Positions 1 through 9,136 of a stretch of 64,000 nt of DNA are shown here, in pieces. The DNA is from Buttiauxella gaviniae. GTDB taxonomy: Bacteria; Pseudomonadota; Gammaproteobacteria; Enterobacterales; Enterobacteriaceae. The notes below the pieces were generated by a model, which saw only the letters and a list, made by a program, of their open reading frames with translations, had not been told where the DNA came from and did not search any database. The first letter of the stretch is position 1. The number at the start of each line of letters is the position of its first letter. A program made the position numbers and the translations under genes. The DNA is taken from assembly GCF_040786275.1 (NCBI RefSeq), contig NZ_JBFMVT010000002.1, positions 620,001 through 684,000 of the forward strand, given 5' to 3'.

Positions 1-196
<196 letters not shown>

Positions 197-272
197 TCAT
201 TCCTTCTCAGAGGGCTTACAGTGAGTATTGGGCATATGTGATCGCTGTCGAGGAACGGGGAGAATAAGACCG

Positions 273-290
273 TGGAAAGAGGGATTTACA
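273..290 (-). promoter_or_regulatory. TyrR-box-like operator upstream of ipdC
   Basis: On the minus strand this reads TGTAAATCCCTCTTTCCA, 11 of 12 defined positions of the TyrR box TGTAAA-N6-TTTACA. It sits 80 bp upstream of the ipdC start in the divergent gap to the aldo/keto reductase gene. TyrR activation of ipdC is established in Enterobacter, so the site fits its context. Which of the two divergent genes it controls is inferred from that knowledge. Confidence 0.6.
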
Positions 291-376
291 CTTAACTGGG
301 GTGTAGTCTGATAGCCAGAAATGTTGTGAAAACGTATACACTAAGTTGAGCATTATTCACTTAACGGGAATCGAAA

Positions 377-1366
377 ATGGTCTATCAGGCAAATCCTGCA
401 CGTTATGAATCAATGGAATATCGTCGTTGCGGACGCAGCGGCCTCAAACTCCCCGCTATTTCGCTGGGTTTATGGCACAACTTCGGTGATGCGACGCTGC
501 TCGACAACAGCCGTCAGCTTTTACACCGCGCATTTGATTCGGGCATTACGCATCTTGATCTCGCCAATAATTACGGGCCACCTCCGGGTTCTGCTGAAGA
601 AAACTTTGGGCGGATCCTGCGTGAAGATTTCCTTCCGTACCGCGATGAGCTGATTATTTCGTCGAAAGCGGGCTACACCATGTGGGATGGACCGTATGGG
701 GATTGGGGTTCGCGCAAGTATTTAATTGCAAGCCTTAATCAAAGCCTCAAGCGCATGGGACTTGAGTATGTAGACATCTTTTATCATCACCGCCCGGACC
801 CGGAAACGCCGCTTGAAGAAACCATGCAAGCGCTCGACACCGTGGTGCGCCAGGGCAAAGCGTTGTACGTAGGGATCTCAAACTACCCCGCAGAACTAGC
901 CGCGCAGGCAATTGATATTCTTAACGATTTAGGCACACCATGCCTTATTCATCAGCCACGTTATTCCATGTTTGAGCGCTGGGTTGAAGGCGGGTTGCTG
1001 GATGTGCTGCAAGATAAAGGCGTGGGCAGTATCGCGTTTTCCCCGCTGGCGGGCGGCCAGCTTACGGATCGCTATCTGGACGGGATCCCAGCCGATTCTC
1101 GCGCAGCCAGCGGGAGTAAATTCCTCAACGCCGAACAACTCACCGAGCAGAAGCTGGATAAAGTTCGCAAGCTGAATGCGCTGGCACAACGCCGTGGCCA
1201 GAAACTTTCCCAAATGGCACTGGCGTGGGTGCTGCGTGATGACAAAGTGACGTCGGTATTAATCGGCGCCAGTAAAACCAGCCAGATTGATGATGCGGTT
1301 GGCATGTTAGCTAATCGTCATTTCACGGCGGCTGAACGGGCAGAAATCGAAGAAATATTAGTGTAA
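377..1366 (+). CDS. Aldo/keto reductase, YghZ (Gpr)-like
   Basis: A 329-residue NADPH-dependent aldo/keto reductase. The catalytic tetrad is visible: Asp61 and Tyr66 in HLDLANNYG, Lys97 in SSKAGY, His138 in FYHHR. The nucleotide-binding end is seen as VLIGASKTSQI near the C-terminus. Along its length it resembles E. coli YghZ/Gpr, an L-glyceraldehyde-3-phosphate reductase that also detoxifies methylglyoxal, but it is about 17 residues shorter at the C-terminus and diverged enough to be a paralog. It is divergent from ipdC; a role in reducing the indole-3-acetaldehyde made by IpdC is only a guess from position. The ATG at 377 is preceded by a weak GGGA. Confidence 0.85.
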   Translation: MVYQANPARYESMEYRRCGRSGLKLPAISLGLWHNFGDATLLDNSRQLLHRAFDSGITHLDLANNYGPPPGSAEENFGRILREDFLPYRDELIISSKAGYTMWDGPYGDWGSRKYLIASLNQSLKRMGLEYVDIFYHHRPDPETPLEETMQALDTVVRQGKALYVGISNYPAELAAQAIDILNDLGTPCLIHQPRYSMFERWVEGGLLDVLQDKGVGSIAFSPLAGGQLTDRYLDGIPADSRAASGSKFLNAEQLTEQKLDKVRKLNALAQRRGQKLSQMALAWVLRDDKVTSVLIGASKTSQIDDAVGMLANRHFTAAERAEIEEILV

Positions 1367-1443
1367 CCGCTAACACTTAGCTGATGTAAAAGTCAGCTAA
1401 ATTAGCAAAAAGTGCTCTCCTTCGTGATTTAGGAGTTGTGGCG

Positions 1444-1470
1444 ATGAAACACTTATTTACCACACCTTAA
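1444..1470 (+). CDS. Possible 8-codon leader ORF before ypeC
   Basis: ATG at 1444 follows AGGAG at eight bases and opens a frame MKHLFTTP that ends at TAA 1470. A short GC hairpin (ACCGCCTGGCGGT) follows, then the ypeC ribosome site. It may be a regulatory leader peptide or chance; nothing else supports translation. Confidence 0.2.
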   Translation: MKHLFTTP

Positions 1471-1518
1471 TATTACGCTAACAGACCGCCTGGCGGTTAC
1501 CGTGTTTAAGGAGAGAGT

Positions 1519-1869
1519 ATGTTCAGGTCACTGATTCTTGCGATTGCATTACTGGCATCGGTACCGCTGGTGGCCAATGCGGGCGAAATCACCCTGCTGC
1601 CGTCGGTTAAGCTTCAAATAGGCGATCAGGATTATCGCGGTAATTACTGGGATGGTGGCGGCTGGCGCGACCGGGATTATTGGCGTCGTCACTATGAGTG
1701 GCGCGAAAACCGCTGGCACCGCCATGATAATGGCTACCACCGTGGATGGTACAAAGACCGTGGCCGTAGCAGTTTCGAAAAAGGCTATCGCGCGGGCTGG
1801 AACGATCGTGACGATCATCGGGGTCGGGGTCGTGGCGGTCACGGACATGGCGGCGGCCATCGCCATTAA
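1519..1869 (+). CDS. ypeC: Secreted small basic protein YpeC, DUF2502 family
   Basis: A 116-residue exported protein of unknown function. Residues 1-21 are a clear Sec signal peptide ending VANA before [15 protein letters not shown], the conserved DUF2502 opening. The mature part is rich in Trp, Arg, His and Gly, with repeated RDxxW/WRxxR motifs, and ends in a Gly/His/Arg tail (HGHGGGHRH) that might bind metal; that is inference. E. coli YpeC has the same signal, core and tail, and is also next to mntH. AGGAGAG precedes the ATG at 1519. The reverse-strand frame covering it is a codon-composition shadow. Confidence 0.88.
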   Translation: MFRSLILAIALLASVPLVANAGEITLLPSVKLQIGDQDYRGNYWDGGGWRDRDYWRRHYEWRENRWHRHDNGYHRGWYKDRGRSSFEKGYRAGWNDRDDHRGRGRGGHGHGGGHRH

Positions 1870-1889
1870 TGACGCGATAAATGATTTTA

Positions 1890-1918
1890 AAGTGGGAGCT
1901 CAGGCTCCCACTTTTTAT
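1890..1918. terminator. Bidirectional terminator between ypeC and the bestrophin gene
   Basis: GTGGGAGC-TCAG-GCTCCCAC is an 8-bp perfect hairpin with AA before and TTTTT after it, placed between two convergent genes, so it can serve both. Confidence 0.85.
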
Positions 1919-1929
1919 TTGATGAAGGG

Positions 1930-2829
1930 TTAGAGCAGCCGGTAGTTTTTATCCGGAGTGATTTTTTCAGGCACCCGCCCCTCATGAATCATCTCCAGCA
2001 AATCAATTTCAATGGTATTGCAGATAGCATTTAAAGGCAGGTCGTTGTCTTCACGTCCAAAAGGGTCTTCTAATTCGGTAGCAATGGCATCCAGCGCCAG
2101 TAAGGCATACGTCGTAAACAGTGAAAACAACAGCGAAAGAAACCCAAAGCTATCAATGATCAGCAGCGGATAAATCGTACAATAAATATAAACGGTGCGA
2201 TGCAAAATCAGTGAATAAGCAAAAGGAATTGGCGTATTACTGATGCGCTCACACCCGCCCTGAATGGTGCTGATATTATTCAGGTAGTGATTAAAGTTTT
2301 GATAGTCTAAAGCGTTTCTCTTGTGACGAAAAAGCCAGGTACCAATCTCTTGCAGTAACGCATTACAGGGAGTGGCGACATTCAATTTCTCATACATATA
2401 GGGCGTTTGTGTTGTCACCTCAACCGGGATCCGCTCATGCCTCAGCATGGATTTTAATACATTGCAGTAACAGACAATAAAGTTGAGCAGCACTTTCATC
2501 TCTTCCTGATTCGCCTGCGTCGTGCTTTTAATTTCCCGCATCAGCGAGCGCGCGGTAATTAACAAATCGCCCCAAAGTTTTCTCGCTTCGGAATAACGAA
2601 TCCATGCGGCATTATTGCGAAAGCCGAGGAAAATAGAGATAGAAATCCCAATGAATCCAACCGGACTCTCTTTCGCATCAATGCCATGCATATGCAGGAG
2701 CGGAAGCACAAAGAGATAAACAATATTAAGCATAAAGAAAAAGAGTAACTGGTAAGAGATTTTCCTCATGATTGAGCCGCGCCATGAGAACAACCGCCTA
2801 AACCAATGCTGCTCAGGTCTGACGATCAT
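1930..2829 (-). CDS. Bestrophin-like membrane channel, YneE family
   Basis: A 299-residue inner-membrane protein of the bestrophin/UPF0187 family. The N-terminal MIVRPEQHWFRRLFSWRGS, the FIGISISIFLGFRNNAAWIRYSEARKLWG segment and ERISNTPIPFAYSLILHRTVY are diagnostic for the E. coli YneE type. Hydrophobic segments lie near residues 25-45, 55-70 and 210-255. Bacterial homologs form pentameric ion channels; the transported ion in this subgroup is not known to me. The start overlaps the stop of the upstream unknown gene by one base (TAATG), so the two are translationally coupled. In E. coli yneE is elsewhere and has no such partner, so this is an added locus here. Confidence 0.87.
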   Translation of the reverse strand: MIVRPEQHWFRRLFSWRGSIMRKISYQLLFFFMLNIVYLFVLPLLHMHGIDAKESPVGFIGISISIFLGFRNNAAWIRYSEARKLWGDLLITARSLMREIKSTTQANQEEMKVLLNFIVCYCNVLKSMLRHERIPVEVTTQTPYMYEKLNVATPCNALLQEIGTWLFRHKRNALDYQNFNHYLNNISTIQGGCERISNTPIPFAYSLILHRTVYIYCTIYPLLIIDSFGFLSLLFSLFTTYALLALDAIATELEDPFGREDNDLPLNAICNTIEIDLLEMIHEGRVPEKITPDKNYRLL

Positions 2830-3245
2830 TATTTATCCTTTGAGCATAAATTCGCCATGTATGCGTATACCGGTAGCAATTTATTTAAGTAATGCTCAAA
2901 AACCTGTTTTTTATCAGAAATTAAAATCTCTCCGTCCAGGAGACCCTGTTGATTAATGTATGAGGAGGGAATTTTCATCACGTTATCACCCTGGGTAAGC
3001 GGCTGATAATCAATTGTAATTGGCCCTAAAAAACCGGTGCGCACAATGTTCAGCTTGATTGTGCCAAAAAGACTGATCGTTAATTTATTGCTTTGACACT
3101 CTGCCACCTGATGGTGATACAGGCGCTCAGTTAATGTGATATTTTTCAGCAGAACCAGAGTATAATTATTCCATAAATTATCCATATGATTTTTTTGATT
3201 GTGAATATTACTGGCGTACTCTTTTAAAGATAAATATTGTGACAT
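2829..3245 (-). CDS. Unknown 138-aa protein coupled to the bestrophin-like channel
   Basis: I do not recognise this protein. It is cytoplasmic in appearance: no signal peptide or membrane segment, a polar N-terminal half that looks helical (residues 1-50, rich in Asn, His and Lys), then a beta-rich middle (KLTISLFGTIKLNIVRTGF, GPITIDYQPL) and a helical C-terminus. Codon use and AT content are higher than in the conserved genes nearby. It is the first gene of a two-gene unit with the bestrophin-like channel and shares one base with it. A role as a channel partner or regulator is inferred only from this coupling. The start at 3245 has a distant GGGAG. Confidence 0.6.
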   Translation of the reverse strand: MSQYLSLKEYASNIHNQKNHMDNLWNNYTLVLLKNITLTERLYHHQVAECQSNKLTISLFGTIKLNIVRTGFLGPITIDYQPLTQGDNVMKIPSSYINQQGLLDGEILISDKKQVFEHYLNKLLPVYAYMANLCSKDK

Positions 3246-3311
3246 AGCGTTGGGGCTCCCACCTCAGGTTGGATAATATAATGTCGATAAAATAGAATGG
3301 TAATAAATTAA

Positions 3312-4217
3312 CTAGTCGGTGCGCCCACTTTTGGTTAGCGCTTTGATAGTGTCACTCTGGAGAATGAAATCAATATAATTGCGTAGCGTCAGCGTATTGT
3401 TTTTATTGCTGGGGTAGATCATCCAAAGCTCAATTCTCTGCACGCTCCACGACGGGAGAATCACATTAAGCTGGCCGCTTTTCAGATACGGCTCAACAAT
3501 ATACTCCGGCAAAATCGCTAAGCCTGTACCCTGCAAAGCCTGCTGTAAAATATAGGTCAGGTTATCGCTGGTATGGCGCAGCGTCATAACCAATTTATAA
3601 TTACTGCTATCTTGCGAGAGCGTTACGCTTCGCCAGGTTTTATGCGTAATTAAATCACATGAATGTAATTCATCCGGGGAACTCACTTGATGCTTGTGTG
3701 CGTATTCAGGCGTGCCGACAATAAATCGATTAAACGTCCCGAGAAAACGCCCGATAAAAGAGTCATCCGAAGGCTTACCGATGCGGTAAGCCACATCAAA
3801 CGTATCGTTAACCGAACCATAGAATGAGTCAGCAGTGACCAGCTCCAGTTCAACTTGAGGATGCGCTTTTAGAAAATCATGATGTGGCGCAGGCAATGCA
3901 CTGTACATGAAGCCCGGCGGGGCAATTATTCTCAATTTTCCATTGGGGCTTTCGCGTAATAACTGAATGTGTTCGTCTGCCCGGCAGGCAACATCCATTA
4001 TTTCATGGCAGTACCGCAAATAACTTTCGCCCGCATAGGTCAGCGAGATTTTTCGCGTAGTGCGATTAAGCAAACGCAGACCAAGATATTCCTCAAGCTC
4101 ACTTATTTGCTGACTGACGCGAGATTTCGTCATATTCAACTCTTCAGCGGTCCTGGTAAAATTGCCATTTTTTACCAGCGTGGCAAAAAGCGCCATATGG
4201 TTAAAGTGTTTGAACAT
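3312..4217 (-). CDS. LysR-family transcriptional regulator, CrgA-like subgroup
   Basis: A 301-residue LysR regulator. Residues 5-64 form the winged helix-turn-helix (FATLVKNGNFTRTAEELNMTKSRVSQQISELEEYLGLRLLNRTTR), followed by a linker helix and a periplasmic-binding-like effector domain from about residue 90 (LRIIAPPGFMYSALP). The subgroup with RTTRKISLT and short effector domain ending near residue 300 is the one that includes CrgA and many orphan LysR proteins. AGGG lies seven bases before the ATG at 4217. It is divergent from a small membrane protein gene, the usual position of a LysR target, so that gene is a candidate. I cannot assign an effector. Confidence 0.85.
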   Translation of the reverse strand: MFKHFNHMALFATLVKNGNFTRTAEELNMTKSRVSQQISELEEYLGLRLLNRTTRKISLTYAGESYLRYCHEIMDVACRADEHIQLLRESPNGKLRIIAPPGFMYSALPAPHHDFLKAHPQVELELVTADSFYGSVNDTFDVAYRIGKPSDDSFIGRFLGTFNRFIVGTPEYAHKHQVSSPDELHSCDLITHKTWRSVTLSQDSSNYKLVMTLRHTSDNLTYILQQALQGTGLAILPEYIVEPYLKSGQLNVILPSWSVQRIELWMIYPSNKNNTLTLRNYIDFILQSDTIKALTKSGRTD

Positions 4218-4394
4218 GATAAAGCCCTGGTGTTTCTAAACATCAGTAGAAATCATACATAACCTGGCTGAGGTTGCACAGAGCTGATTGTTCAATAAAT
4301 CATGCCTGGTTGTTCTGGAAGTAATGACTAATCGAGAGAGGTTAACCGGATATAATCGGCGAAATTGAAAGATAAATAATACTTAATATGGGGT

Positions 4395-4589
4395 ATGAAA
4401 GTGACGTTTAATAGTAAAATATTGAGTATACCCTTACTTTTAATATTGCTACTCAATGCTTTTATTGATGTTTTTTTAGGTTCTATTGCTCTGGCAAATC
4501 ACAATTTTATGATTGTGGGTATTCTGGCTACCGCTTTCGCTATTCAGGGAATGTTTATGACAAGCGTCGCGAAGGGTAAATTTTGCTGA
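4395..4589 (+). CDS. Small two-helix membrane protein, unknown
   Basis: A 64-residue hydrophobic protein with two likely transmembrane helices, about residues 8-28 (LSIPLLLILLLNAFIDVFLG) and 38-58 (FMIVGILATAFAIQGMFMT). No family is recognised. It lies divergent from the LysR regulator, 177 bp away, and its low GC matches that regulator. GGGGT directly before the ATG at 4395 is a weak ribosome site, so the start and even coding status are uncertain. If real it would be an inner-membrane microprotein possibly controlled by the LysR protein. Confidence 0.5.
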   Translation: MKVTFNSKILSIPLLLILLLNAFIDVFLGSIALANHNFMIVGILATAFAIQGMFMTSVAKGKFC

Positions 4590-4638
4590 CCCCCAATTAA
4601 TGCGGCCACGAAAACCGTAGCCGCAAAAACTTGCCACT

Positions 4639-5911
<1,273 letters not shown>

Positions 5912-5926
5912 CAAACTATCAAAAGT

Positions 5927-5945
5927 GAGAATGATTATCAAATTC
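5927..5945 (-). promoter_or_regulatory. Fur-box-like site upstream of mntH
   Basis: GAGAATGATTATCAAATTC matches about 15 of 19 positions of the Fur box. It lies just upstream of the MntR palindrome and overlaps a possible -35 TTGATA on the minus strand. Fur control of mntH is established in E. coli and Salmonella. Confidence 0.7.
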
Positions 5946-6122
5946 ATTTAGAATGCATAAACTGATTATTTTGATAGACAGAAACAATGAGGGATTACAG
6001 GAGCGATTTTATACGCCAGTTAACGTTCTTACGCAGCGTCAAGCGTTATGTTAAGAATCTAAGCATTGACGCAACTTTTACCTTCTTTACTTAACATAGC
6101 AGAAATGTATGGTTGATCACTA

Positions 6123-6142
6123 ATTTTGAGATTGGTCACATG
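6123..6142 (+). promoter_or_regulatory. CRP-like site in the nupC promoter region
   Basis: TTTGA-GATTGG-TCACA matches 9 of 10 positions of the CRP core TGTGA-N6-TCACA. It lies in the 358-bp mntH-nupC gap, about 100 bp before the nupC start. NupC is known to be CRP/CytR controlled. The -10 could not be fixed with confidence. Apart from this site, the mntH operators and AT-rich sequence, the gap shows nothing else. Confidence 0.65.
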
Positions 6143-6235
6143 ACATAACTATAGTGTGCGATTGCTCTCGTTTTCTTATTGCTTGTTTCATAGAATGTGC
6201 AACGAAATTAAACCTGCCTCATGTTTGGAGCAATT

Positions 6236-7423
6236 ATGTCCCGCGTTCTTCACTTTGTTTTAGCGCTTGCTGTGGTTGCGCTGCTTGCATTGCTTGTAAG
6301 CAGTAACCGTAAGCAGATCCGCATTCGCTTTATTGTTCAGCTATTGGTGATTGAACTTATCCTGGCCTGGTTCTTCCTGAACTCTGAAGTAGGTCTGGGC
6401 TTTGTAAGAGGTTTCTCGGAGATGTTTGAGAAACTGCTGTCCTTCGCGAATGAAGGCACAAACTTTGTATTCGGTAAGATGAATGACCAGGGACTCGCAT
6501 TCTTCTTCCTGAAAGTACTTTGCCCAATCGTCTTTATCTCAGCATTGATCGGGATTTTGCAGCATATCCGCATCCTGCCGATTGTTATCCGCTTTATCGG
6601 TACTCTTCTGTCAAAAGTGAACGGTATGGGTAAACTGGAATCCTTTAACGCCGTAAGCTCGCTGATTTTGGGACAATCAGAAAACTTCATCGCCTATAAG
6701 GATATTCTTGGCAAGATGTCGCGCAACCGCATGTACACCATGGCCGCAACCGCCATGTCTACCGTGTCCATGTCGATTGTTGGCGCTTACATGACGATGC
6801 TGGAACCTAAATATGTGGTCGCAGCGCTGGTATTGAACATGTTCAGTACGTTCATCGTGTTATCTCTTATCAACCCATACCGTGTTGATGAAAGCGAAGA
6901 AAACCTGCAAATGTCTAATTTGCACGAAGGTCAAAGTTTCTTCGAAATGCTCGGCGAATACATTCTGGCAGGTTTTAAAGTTGCGATTATCGTTGCAGCG
7001 ATGCTGATTGGTTTCATCGCCTTGATTTCTGGCCTGAACGCACTGTTTGCAGCGGTTCTGGGTATCTCCTTCCAGGGCATTCTGGGCTACATCTTCTACC
7101 CTGTTGCCTGGGTGATGGGTGTGCCTTCTCATGAAGCGTTGCAGGTTGGCAGTATCATGGCTACCAAACTGGTTTCCAACGAATTCGTGGCGATGCTGGA
7201 TCTGCAAAAACTGGCGGGCACACTTTCCCCACGTGCGGAAGGTATCCTGTCTGTGTTCCTGGTTTCCTTCGCTAACTTCTCTTCTATCGGGATTATCGCG
7301 GGTGCGATTAAAGGCCTGAACGAAGAACAAGGTAACGTGGTTTCTCGCTTCGGCCTGAAACTGGTTTACGGTTCTACCCTGGTGAGTATTCTGTCTGCGT
7401 CTATCGCAGCACTGTTCCTGTAA
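6236..7423 (+). CDS. nupC: Nucleoside : H+ symporter NupC
   Basis: A 395-residue concentrative nucleoside transporter. The start at 6236 ([14 protein letters not shown]) is chosen over an in-frame ATG at 6221 because GGAG is five bases upstream and E. coli NupC begins at the same place. The family motifs [14 protein letters not shown] and [11 protein letters not shown] and about ten hydrophobic segments are present. It takes up pyrimidine nucleosides and adenosine with protons. One local difference stands out: between [10 protein letters not shown] and ISFQGILGY five residues found in the E. coli protein (WFGYS) are missing, with no frameshift. A CRP-like site precedes it and a strong terminator follows. 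Confidence 0.96.
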   Translation: MSRVLHFVLALAVVALLALLVSSNRKQIRIRFIVQLLVIELILAWFFLNSEVGLGFVRGFSEMFEKLLSFANEGTNFVFGKMNDQGLAFFFLKVLCPIVFISALIGILQHIRILPIVIRFIGTLLSKVNGMGKLESFNAVSSLILGQSENFIAYKDILGKMSRNRMYTMAATAMSTVSMSIVGAYMTMLEPKYVVAALVLNMFSTFIVLSLINPYRVDESEENLQMSNLHEGQSFFEMLGEYILAGFKVAIIVAAMLIGFIALISGLNALFAAVLGISFQGILGYIFYPVAWVMGVPSHEALQVGSIMATKLVSNEFVAMLDLQKLAGTLSPRAEGILSVFLVSFANFSSIGIIAGAIKGLNEEQGNVVSRFGLKLVYGSTLVSILSASIAALFL

Positions 7424-7433
7424 TTCTCACATT

Positions 7434-7464
7434 AAAAAACCGGGGTTTTTACCCCGGTTTTTTT
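7434..7464. terminator. Bidirectional terminator nupC / diguanylate cyclase
   Basis: ACCGGGGTTTTTACCCCGG hairpin flanked by six A and seven T. It ends nupC and, on the other strand, the convergent cyclase gene whose stop overlaps it. Confidence 0.9.
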
Positions 7465-9100
7465 ACGCCTGAATTTCGTCGTCCTGCCAGCACACCTGAT
7501 TTCTGCCGCGCGCTTTCGCGGTGTACATTCGCATATCTGCCACTGACTGGACCTGTTCAAGCGTGTATTGCGGATGTTCGCTGGAAGACGCCACGCCCAA
7601 CGAAGCGGTAACCGGTAGCGCGGTGCCGTCCTCGAGAATCAACGCTGATGCCTCAAGCTCCCACTTAATTCTGGTTGCCACCATAATGCCCGCTTTGAGA
7701 TCGGAGTCAGGCAGGTAAATGCAAAATTCTTCCCCGCCGATGCGCCCCAGAATATCCTGGCTACGTATCGCCCGTTGTATACGTCGGGTTGCATGAATCA
7801 GCACGTTATCCCCGACCAAATGCCCATAGACATCATTCACTTTTTTGAAGTGGTCGAGATCCAATTGCACGAGGGTGTAATCCACATAATTGGGGCTAAT
7901 TTGCGAGGTCTTCGCAAAGAAACCGCGCCGGTTGAGCGCCCCGGTCAAATCGTCGTGAAGCGCGTGATGCTGCATTTCGCGCTGCAAACTTCCCATGTTC
8001 CGCACCAGGCGACAAATCATGCGATGCGCGCCCCACAGGAAAAGCACGAATATCACCCACATGGTGATGAGCAAAATGCTGAAGCGCCCAAAGTCCTCAT
8101 GTAGCCCCTGGCTAAGGGTTTGGGTACTAATCAATACCGATTGCGTGCCGACAATTTTGCCAAAAGTAATAAATACCGTGCCTGAACGCATCGTGCCACG
8201 GGACGTACTTTCCAGCGTTTGGCGTATCGTCTGGAGCTGTTCCGCACTCAGTTGAACGTTATTTACCGCCCCCACGACGCCGGTTAAGGGCTGTAATTGT
8301 TCATCAAACAGTTGATAAGCGCTCTGCGTGCTTTCTGGCAATGAATCCGCAAGAAATTCCTGAACCGCCTGGTTATCAAAAGCAATGCCTAACAGCCCAA
8401 TCCACTCCCCGCCAAAATCAACAGGAATAGAGCCATTGATAAGGGTTTTATTGTCTGTCGCAATATTTTGCCGCGTCCAGAACGGTTCCCGGTGTGGGTT
8501 TAGCAGCGGAGAAGCCAGGACAAAACTCCCTTGCTTCTCATGGGGGTTGTAGCTCCTGATTAATAGAGAGTTCACCTCTTGCGATAGAGAGACAATAAAT
8601 TCACCGTCGCGCGAGATGTAGTACAAATCAGCTGACAATTCGTTTTCCGCCGAGGCCAACGGGAAAAGCCCCTGAATTTTACGTAGGGCATAAAGCTCCT
8701 GGCGCACTTCCATTGTTTCTTCCCCACGAGCCACCAGGTCTTCAGCGATAATATCGGGTAAGGGTAATTCGCCTATCCATAGCGGCGAACTGTCGGAATC
8801 GCCTTTAATTTCTGACGGAACAATAGCCGCGCCGGGGAAAATAGGGTCATCCATCGCTTCTATAAAGATACGTTTCAGGAAGCGCAGATTATCAATTTTG
8901 TAATGGGCTTTGCTCTCAATCCGCGCCACCACGCTTTCAAGATGGCTAAGTTGGCTGGTGCGATACCCGTGGCTAAACAATTTCCCCTGCTGCCAGAATA
9001 AAAAAGTTGTCAGCACAAAGACTGAGATAAAAACCAGATGTATCACACGGAGTGTTTTTGCCAACGGCAAGCGAAATCTATTCGCTAAAGAAGTGCTCAC
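7463..9100 (-). CDS. Membrane diguanylate cyclase, DgcQ (YedQ)-like
   Basis: A 545-residue protein: transmembrane helix about residues 17-40, a periplasmic sensor part to about 345 (contains a YISRDGEFIVS motif like YedQ), a second helix about 345-365, then a GGDEF domain. The active-site GGEEF is residues 455-459 and the product-inhibition site RSQD is 446-449, so it should make c-di-GMP and be feedback inhibited. Overall layout follows E. coli DgcQ. The start is GTG at 9100 with AAAGGG seven bases before it. It lies 36 bp downstream of pdeA in the same direction, so a synthase and a phosphodiesterase may share a transcript. E. coli has only pdeA at this place. Confidence 0.88.
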   Translation of the reverse strand: MSTSLANRFRLPLAKTLRVIHLVFISVFVLTTFLFWQQGKLFSHGYRTSQLSHLESVVARIESKAHYKIDNLRFLKRIFIEAMDDPIFPGAAIVPSEIKGDSDSSPLWIGELPLPDIIAEDLVARGEETMEVRQELYALRKIQGLFPLASAENELSADLYYISRDGEFIVSLSQEVNSLLIRSYNPHEKQGSFVLASPLLNPHREPFWTRQNIATDNKTLINGSIPVDFGGEWIGLLGIAFDNQAVQEFLADSLPESTQSAYQLFDEQLQPLTGVVGAVNNVQLSAEQLQTIRQTLESTSRGTMRSGTVFITFGKIVGTQSVLISTQTLSQGLHEDFGRFSILLITMWVIFVLFLWGAHRMICRLVRNMGSLQREMQHHALHDDLTGALNRRGFFAKTSQISPNYVDYTLVQLDLDHFKKVNDVYGHLVGDNVLIHATRRIQRAIRSQDILGRIGGEEFCIYLPDSDLKAGIMVATRIKWELEASALILEDGTALPVTASLGVASSSEHPQYTLEQVQSVADMRMYTAKARGRNQVCWQDDEIQA

Positions 9101-9136
9101 AAATAAGCCCTTTCGTCATATACATCTAACATCCTC

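Noticed and set aside
4590-4638. GCGGC...GCCGC hairpin between the small membrane gene and mntH as a terminator
   Set aside because: The stem is short and its A run is on the wrong side for the plus strand, and no T run follows it on the minus strand.
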